Below are positions 56,429 through 64,000 of a stretch of DNA of 64,000 nucleotides, one piece after another. The notes under the pieces were generated by a model, which did not search any database, had not been told where the DNA came from, and was given only the letters and a program-made list of their open reading frames with translations. The stretch lies in contig QANU01076963.1 in the NCBI GenBank assembly GCA_003254905.1, positions 943,056 to 1,007,055 of the forward strand. The letters run 5' to 3'. The DNA comes from Nissolia schottii (taxonomy: Eukaryota > Streptophyta > Magnoliopsida > Fabales > Fabaceae). A program made the position numbers and the translations under genes. Each line of letters begins with the position of its first letter. Within the stretch, counting starts at the first letter, position 1.

Positions 56429-57032
56429 CTGAGGTAAACACAATCAGAAAATCGATCCAATATTCATAATCCTCAATCGTAAATCCCCAATCTGCTGACG
56501 GCCACAAATCTGAATCCCACCCCCACCCCGCAAATCTTCAATATTTTGACCCAATACTAATAATAATAATAATAATAATACATATGTGATTTTTTTAATT
56601 ATCTACAAATAAGTGCAGAATTTGTTCACTATTCACTCTACTTGAAACCATTTACATCCCAAAAAAAATCAGAAAAAAAAAGTAAAGTAGAGATGAGAGG
56701 TAAGCTATGCTGGTGAGCTTGAATAAACAAATCAACAAGCATGGAGAAAGAATAAGAAGTTGAATTGGAGTGTAGTACACCGATAAATTCTGACTCTGAT
56801 AGCATGCAAGCTAACACCATCCATTCAAATGGAGAAAAGTCACAGCCAACATTTACAGTGAAGAAAATTATATTCTTATTTTATTATATGAAATTTCAAA
56901 ATAAAATAAAAAAGGAAGAATAAAACGAAAAAGAAAAGATTCAAAGGACAATCAGAATTGAAGTGCAAAGAAAGGAAAGGGGGAGGGAGGAATTAAAAGA
57001 GAGCAGAAAAGGAGAGGTGGCATTAGCATTAC
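56429..57032 (-). other. Probable 5' UTR intron of the AREB/ABF-like gene
   Basis: On the reverse strand the donor CCCAG|GTAATG (57033/57032) and the acceptor TTTACCTCAG|ATTTCAC (56429/56428) delimit a 604-bp intron 31 bp before the ATG. It contains an AAT run near 56558-56580. The upstream part (57033 to about 57250) would be the leader exon, with GA/CT-rich sequence. Inferred from splice signals only. Confidence 0.55.
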
Positions 57033-57040
57033 CTGGGTGG

Positions 57041-60000
57041 TATTTAATTTTTTTCCTTTTATTTTTGGGTATTCCTGATTTGGTATGTGTTTTTTTTGGG
57101 GTGGAATAAGGGAAGGGGGGGTTTGGCTGCGTTCTTCCCTCCTCAGTTACCGGCTTGGTGGTTGTGCCAAGTGTCTCTTGTCTGTTCACACTCCTCTCTC
57201 TCTCACTCACTCACTCACACTCCCTTTTTGCGTGTTTTTCCCCTTTTCAAGACATCCCTCACCTCAACACATTTCCATGGGATCGGACTCGTTTTCACAA
57301 ATTATTATTATTATTTCTTCCTTCTTTTTTTAATTCCTTATTTTAAACATTCAAGCCAACATGTTTGTAAATTGTAGTTAGGGTTTTACTCCCCCCCCCC
57401 CCTAGGATGTCCACTGTAGTACCAATAACTAATTCTTCGCATAAATTACTCACACGAAATATTTTTTTCATTTTTATAAATGAGAATCAAACATTAACTT
57501 TATGATTAAGAAATAATGTATCATCATGTTATATCTTGTGATTTAGAGTTTTACTTTAAAATATCAAAAATAAAAAAAAATATTTGGTAGTGTTTTTTTA
57601 ATATTAGAATTTTAATTTTTAGCTTAGTAACTAATTGATGCTTTTAAGATATTTGACAGCAAAACTCATAACCTAAAGTTTGCATCGCATCTTTATTTGA
57701 TTACTTTTACAAATAATAAAAATGACTATTTGTTGTTTTTAGCTTTGGTTTTGTAGATTAATGTTGTGGAAATTGAGATCCAATTAAACTATTTTTCATG
57801 TTTGTTTTGAGGTTTTTTTAATTAAAATTAAAACATAAATACGAAATAAACAAGACAAAATCCGAGTTTTTTTTTTAAATTACTGAAGCCATTGTATATT
57901 TGCTTTAGTTTAATTCATGAAATTAATCACTAAATGATTTAATAAAAAGGTTAATCCTACAATGATGTTGGCATGACCTAACTTAAACCACTAAAAAAAT
58001 TAACTTCAATTACTTTTATAACTTCAGCTAGTAAACCAACGTGAGATTAATTAAAGTGATAGATATTTTAATTCCTTAACTAAAATCTCAAGTTCTAACA
58101 AGAGAAAAAATCCTATGACTTTTACCTCCTTTACCGGACCTAGTCTAGTGAAAATAACTTTAATAGTGGGGGATTGAAGGCACTTCTTGCCTCTCCAATC
58201 CAAATAAAAAGTTACAATTTTACTATAGTTTTGATTGGTTATCAATAAGAAGTTAATACCAATTATTTGTAAGGATAAAATTGAAATAAATTTTAAAAAA
58301 ACCAATTATTTAATGAAGTCCTTTCTATTATTAGTGAATAGATTAAGGAGTTAAATTGTTAAATTTTAACTAATGAAGTAAAAACATGCATATAACTTCA
58401 AAAATCAAAATAAATAATTACTACTTCAAATGCTCTCCAATTTTTACTGTTTCATTAATGTTCTTTAACAAGGCTTTTACAAAAGAATCAGTGATACTAT
58501 TAAATAGGTTTAGATATAAATAAATTATATATTTTAGATTGATTAAATTATTTATTCTATTTCTTCGACAATTACAGTTATTATAATTAAATGAAGTAAA
58601 GCTGGAAAGTAAAGAGAACTACAAAAATCATAAATAACAGAGAATTTTGAATTTTTTTTTAAAGGACAAATATAAATGGATGGAAGAAGGAAACACATTT
58701 TATCCTTAACATTTGTCATGTTTTGACTTCTTGTTTTGAGCACCTAGAATTGATATGAAAATATCAAAATCAATTTTTTCTATTTATTTTTTGTCTGATT
58801 TTTCATTTTTGAATTCATTTATTAAATATGATTTTTAACTCAAAAATGATTTTGGATGGGAGTGAAGAAATTTTGTTTTCAGTACTTGAAGAATTGTTTC
58901 GGCATGTTGCCCTTTTGCAATTATGCATCCAAAATGGTTTCTATTATTATCCAAACAATATTAATTCTGTTAAAACTATTTTAAAAAATAAACTTACTTT
59001 TAAACGTTATTCATTATATTTCCTTTTGCATTATTTTACTTTTAAAACTTATAACTAAAATTAATTTTATAAAAATATAACTAAACATAAAATATTTACC
59101 ATTTACCTTTACTACTATATAAAGTTGTTAAAAAATTCAACTACACAATTCTAAATTTTCAAATAATCCCTGCACACATACCTTTTTTATATTTATCTTT
59201 CATCAATACTTTAATTATTTTACTTTTTTACTTATGACAATTATGTGGAATTGTCTATAATAATTTTTAACTTTGGTACCAGGAGGGTACCATTCCCTCT
59301 ACCATCAATAAAGGATTTGGTGTAGTGGTAAATACATACCAAAAGAGAACCTCGGTTCAATTATTGAAAATAAAAGTTAAAAGAATAAATATAATTATAC
59401 CATATAAAGATTAATCTTCTTTTTCAATAATAAGGTTGAAGGATACCTCAAAAAAAAGGAATTCCGCCGTTTATCGGTTTATGTTAGAAGAGTCAGACCG
59501 ATTAAATTATGATCTTGGTGAGTTTTGAAATTAAAATAATAGGAGGACGACATAATAATGGAAAAGTAGGACACTGCCGACTTGGAGACGTGTACCAATG
59601 AAAAAGGAGTGAGAGGGTATTGATGTGACAGCAGCCAATAACATTCTGCTTTCTGGGAGAATCAGAGCCGTACACGTTTCTGTAAAAGCAATGGTCGCGA
59701 TTCCCATTAAATATTGGTCTTTCCACCCAATTTTAGGGTAAAGATAAAAAAAAAATGAAACAAGAACAATAGAAAAAGTTGTATAAGGGCTTAATAAGGC
59801 CTTTGCACATGTTGGTCCAATTTGCCCATATCTCTCCGTTTCCTGCACGTGATACTTTTTTTTCCCCCCTAACAAATACCTTTTTTTCAAAATGAAAAAA
59901 AATACACAGAAAAAGGCAAAAGAGCTATATGATTGTTTGAACCGACATGCATGAAAATTAATATTTATGTTATTATAGTGTTCATTTATAAATGATTTTT

Positions 60001-62367
60001 TATATTTATATATTATCATATCCTATTATGTTATGTTTGGTGTAGTTTAGTTGTACCACTGCTGAAAATAATTTTGCGCATCACGCCATGAAGTTATTTT
60101 AGATGATGAAGATCTAAAAAATTCCCAGCTTAATTATTTTCTTCAGTTCATCAAATGATTTTTTTTTATTATTATTATTGAAGTGCTGCAAATCTGAAAA
60201 GGATACATGGATCGATCCGCTTGGTAATACGTGTCAATGATCTTTGTGGTTACTTGTTGGACTTAGATCTAATCGAAAACTGAAAACAAAATGAAAAATG
60301 AATGGCCAACTATCAATTAGTACAACGGTTTCTGGACTTCTGCATATAATTTGGCATTTTTTCATGTTATTTATTTTTGTTACTTACAAAGTTTCGTAGA
60401 CATCGATATTTTATCAAGATTTTTGAAGATTTATAGAGGTATTTATGATTATCCATTAATAAAATTTTTAAATTGGTGAGTGAGATTTAAACTTTCGTTA
60501 TTCTAAAATAAGAACGCAAATTTTTACCAATTGTGTTATTCTTTTAGATGGCATTTTTCATGTTATCTAGCTCATCTTTTAACTGGGGTCAACCTTGTTA
60601 TTATCTGGTTAATATAGCATATTTATTGGGTGGCTTTTTATTTTTTACCTACTCTAGTAGTCCATGCTGATCCTGAACAATAGAACCTCATTATCCACAC
60701 TTGTCTACTTCCCGCTCCCCTTATCTATCTATATTGTACTGAATTAGTATGGTTTTTAACATTATACAAACATTAATTAAACATGTAACAAATAGCAACA
60801 CACATTAATTGGAGTTTATCCTATTAAAATAATGAAGTTCCTACTTTTGTTTTCATTAAACAATTCCGATTTCTTTAATATATTATTGACCAGCGATATT
60901 GGGTATCTTTCAACTTCAGCAGTATCATGTGCACGGAATCATGAGATGAATTTTGTGCCACTGTTCCTAGATAATTCAGCTTTGAATATTACCTTGTCAA
61001 AAAGGCATATATTATTTAGTATCATTATCAAAACACTTTCTTTGTAAATAAGGGGAAATTTCAGTTTATTCTCTTGAACACCATCTGCATTTTAGTTTTA
61101 CTTCTCAATTTTAAAATTGTGAAAATTGATCACTTAACATTTCATAAAAATATAAATCATTTTTTAAATGGTCAAATTATACTCGTATTTTTTTACTCCA
61201 TGATCTACATCCTTTGTTTTTTAATTAAGACGAAGATAATTCTTTTGGATCAAGATTAGCTCTCACTTTAAAAATGAAAAACAAAAAATTATATTCATCA
61301 TCTCATAATTTATTTATATGATCATCTTATTTTAATATGATCACTAATTCTAAAATGGAAATGGATTGTGAAATAATGAATATAACTTTTTTGTTCTCAT
61401 TTAAAAAAAAAAAGCTTCATCCTAGTTTTTTCCTGTAAACTAGTGTAAAGGAAATTTTGAATGCAAGTAACAGAGACTAATATGCCAAAATCCTAAAAAT
61501 CTTAAGTACGGAGTTGTAAAATATAATGAAAAACTACGATCAACATACAAAAAGTCTTGATAGTCTAAAGCTTTTAATCATACTCTGTTAAAAAATATTA
61601 TTCGTGTTTCACTGTTTTGGGAAAGTTGAAATCTTGCAAAACTTCAAACACACTAACATGATACCAAATAATATAATTAGCATATAACATAAATCCAACA
61701 CACCTACTTCTCACCTATCATTTGCCACGATACGATAAGGATTCTTTGATTGATGGAGTCAAAACAAATTAACAAATGAAAGGATCCTATTTAGGGCAAT
61801 AAGCTCAGCCGCACAAAATTTGTCCATTTCAATTGACATTGTCTACTCTCTCAAATAGAATAGGTTGGAGATGTGTTTTAGCTTCTCACGTCTCCAAGTT
61901 TCTAATTTATAACTCTTGCTTATATATTTTAGGTAATCAAATAAAAATTATTAAAACCTTGTTTCAACTCAAAGTTCTTGAAAAAGCTGACATCAACCGG
62001 GCATCAGTTTTTTCCCAAAAAACCGAGCATTGCCACAATATAGGAATGCAATCAATCTAAGACATGATAAGTGAGGCAACTTTCTTTTGAGTTTCTAGGA
62101 ACTGCCACGTTTTAAAAGTGAAATAATTTTTGCACACTAAATTTTTTGTCTTACACATTTATTTTTTTAACAAAAACAGCATAGAGGGAAAATAAGAATT
62201 GAATCTTAAACTCCAACTTACAAAATTTAGGAGCAATCACTATATTATGAACTCAACCGTTTTTTTTTACGAATTTCTATATAATTATTTAAGAAGAATG
62301 TTATATTTTCTTCTTGTGTTAATTTTTTTTTATAATCGTAGCCTAAGAATTATGAATATATAGAAAT
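57041..62367. other. AREB promoter side and long intergenic DNA, no gene seen
   Basis: The first few hundred bases are likely leader and promoter of the AREB/ABF-like gene, with CT-rich tracts at 57190-57220. A C12 run lies at 57391-57402. Beyond that the DNA is strongly AT-rich. A tRNA-like segment near 59310-59370 (A-box-like TGGTGTAGTGG, B-box-like GGTTCAATTATT) may be a degraded SINE. No coding region is supported. Confidence 0.5.
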
Positions 62368-62902
62368 TGTTACAAAAGTATTCGAGACAGGTAACTTGGA
62401 CATTGAACAAAGCTCAAGAATTAATGAAATGATGAGCACAATTGTTGTAGCCAAGAGTGATGATGATGATTAGCTTGAGTACCTGCAAAAGATATTTTGA
62501 CGTCAAAGTAAGTGAATTTCTTAGATATTAAGTATAATTGAGATATAATGATCGTACCTGACCATAAGTGTTTGTCTTATATAGTATGCCATGACAATGA
62601 CCATTTTAACTGTTGGATAGTCTTTAATATGATTTTGTAATGGATCGAATGAGGTTTAATTGAGTTGTTAAAGCCTTCAATAATGCTCATAAAGCATAAA
62701 GCCATTACACATAAATATGCTAACGAGTATTTATAAACATCATTACTATTAACAGATATAGTTTTTTAATTGGTCATCCCGATACGGGGAAGTGCAACCG
62801 ATTGACCCGATATGAGTTGAGGTTGAACCGACTTGCAGAAGTTTTATGTCTTCACTTATCTTGAGTAATACATAAGTCAGGATTAAAATTTAATCCGTAA
62901 CT
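62368..62902 (-). mobile_element. Solo LTR, copy C, with perfect 5-bp duplication
   Basis: On the reverse strand it runs from AGTTACGGATTAA to TTTTGTAACA. It shares the architecture of copies A and B: 'ttacggattaa', a region with a TATA-like 'tactatataag', and a 'gacgtcaaaatatctttt' motif followed by 'gcaggtactc', matching the R-region motif in copy A. GAAAT flanks both sides (62363-62367 and 62903-62907). The terminal A of the LTR start region has changed (GTAACT instead of GTAACA on the plus strand). It is more diverged than A and B are from each other. Confidence 0.72.
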
Positions 62903-62938
62903 GAAATAATATTGCTGCTATAGATCACTGTTAATTAG

Positions 62939-64000
62939 TGATAAGTGCCCAATTTACACAAAATTGACATATCAAAATGGCACTTATCTGTTATGTTTTT
63001 AAACAAATTATCTAATTAATTTTCCATATTTTGTAGGATTTCTAATATATTTTGAAGATGGATGCAAACAGTTTAATTAAAGAATAATCCCATAAAGAAA
63101 GGAAGAAAAGGGCATAATTGGAAAAGAGCTTAAAAGAGAAGATTCTGGACGAGGCACCGCTTAGCGAGGAACTACACATCGCTCAGTGCTCAAGAGCAAA
63201 TCGCTCAGCGGTATAACACTAATCGCTCAGCGAACTTAGGTCGGCAAGCAACTTGCACCGACGCAATAAATGCGCCAGCTGGAGCCAGCCTGGCGCCGCC
63301 GTCCACGTCAGCGCCGCCCTGAAAAAGCTGCCGAGCATTTAATGAAGACGCGTAAAAGTACAATCACTCAGCAATAGTGCACCGCCGCCCAGCTATTCAG
63401 AGATTATCGCTCAGCGATGGTACCAAAGCCGCTGAGCGATGGACCCCAAATTTTGCCTATAAATAGGGAGGCCGAGACCACTTCGAAACCATCCTCTTTC
63501 CCCCCTCCCCAAAAACACCATTCTTCCATAGTTTCTTGTACTTTTAAAGCTTAGTTTAGTTTAGGTTAGATTAGGAACAAAGACGAGGCTTGTGAAGGAG
63601 CCGGAGATCGAGGAAGCTCGGCGAAGCCATGGCCATGATAGCGTGAGCACGTGTCATGGTAAGTGCCTAAACCTTGCCTCCGAGATACTCTTGTAAGATG
63701 GATTCCTAATCCTCTTTTTGTTGGGATTTTGGTCATTATTGTAGTTTGCTTGTATCCATGTAACTATTACATATGAATCTATCATTTTCCTATGATTTGC
63801 TTGAATGGTTTTACACATAATGCTAGTCTTTGTTTAATGTCTTGCTTCTTGATTTGGGATTTAGTTGTATGAACGATAGTTATGCTAATTGAATCATAAC
63901 CAAGTTAAGATCAACATCATTATGCTTAACTAGATTAAAGACTTGAACGTTGTGAACGAACAGTTACAATCATTAGAGTCGGAACTAAACCATTTCATCT
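62939..64000 (+). mobile_element. Start of a large LTR retrotransposon (5' part)
   Basis: Begins TGATAAGTGCCCAATT, a start typical of long LTRs in legume Ty3/gypsy (Ogre/TAT-like) elements. About 520 bp downstream is a TATA box, TATAAATAGG (63458-63467), followed by a pyrimidine-rich leader. The U3 region (63150-63445) is rich in CGCTCAGCG-type motifs and GC-rich. The LTR end (expected ...GGGCACTTATCA) is not reached within the window, so the LTR length and any coding region are unknown. The family name is inference. Confidence 0.65.
63406..63440. repeat. 11-bp perfect inverted repeat in the LTR U3 region
   Basis: ATCGCTCAGCG (63406-63416) and its exact reverse complement CGCTGAGCGAT (63430-63440) are separated by 13 bases, about 20 bp upstream of the TATA box. 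Further direct relatives of the motif lie at about 63159-63230 and 63364. Confidence 0.9.

Overview
The window is nuclear DNA from a flowering plant. It has AT-rich intergenic space, GT-AG introns, plant-only transcription factor families, many simple repeats and plant-type transposable elements. The retrotransposon and SINE sequences look like those of legumes, possibly the phaseoloid group, but the species is an inference and I could not test it. A 516-base assembly gap lies at 2197-2712.

Five protein-coding genes can be reconstructed with confidence. In order they are: a class B heat shock factor of the HSFB4/SCHIZORIZA type (+, 16626-17874, 2 exons, 378 aa); a HECATE-type bHLH transcription factor (+, 28016-28795, single exon, 259 aa); a long remorin (-, 43580-39930, 7 exons, 589 aa); the THO complex subunit THO5 (+, 47153-51308, 8 exons, 810 aa); and an AREB/ABF bZIP factor of abscisic acid signalling (-, 56397-52744, 4 coding exons, 414 aa, probably with a 5' UTR intron). 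For every spliced gene the exon phases add up to an open frame that ends in a family-typical C-terminus. Remorin and THO5 are head to head. THO5 and AREB are convergent. The genes share no obvious pathway.

The rest is intergenic and rich in mobile elements, several of which can be delimited by target-site duplications. These are: the start of a Ty1/copia element (-) at the left edge with its LTR and primer-binding site; a SINE at 4921-5112 with a perfect 15-bp duplication; a decayed LINE fragment at about 11.8-12.35 kb; a Mutator-like MITE at 12578-12804 with a 9-bp duplication; two non-autonomous hAT-like elements (31008-31698 and 44297-45177), each with a perfect 8-bp duplication; three solo LTRs of one family (31956-32477, 45677-46209, 62368-62902); and the start of another LTR element at the right edge (62939 onward). 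Two regions (22.4-23.1 kb and 35.7-36.4 kb) are imperfect tandem repeats built on a 'gtttgtgca' or 'tgcacaaac' motif in opposite orientations. They end in the same terminal sequence as the Mutator-like MITE.

I found no new defence system, gene cluster or operon-like system. The most unusual points are the shared repeat/MITE family, a tandem copy of the last coding piece of THO5 in its 3' region, a phase-neutral candidate microexon in THO5, a (CT)117 tract, and a dense group of ACGT boxes downstream of the HECATE gene.
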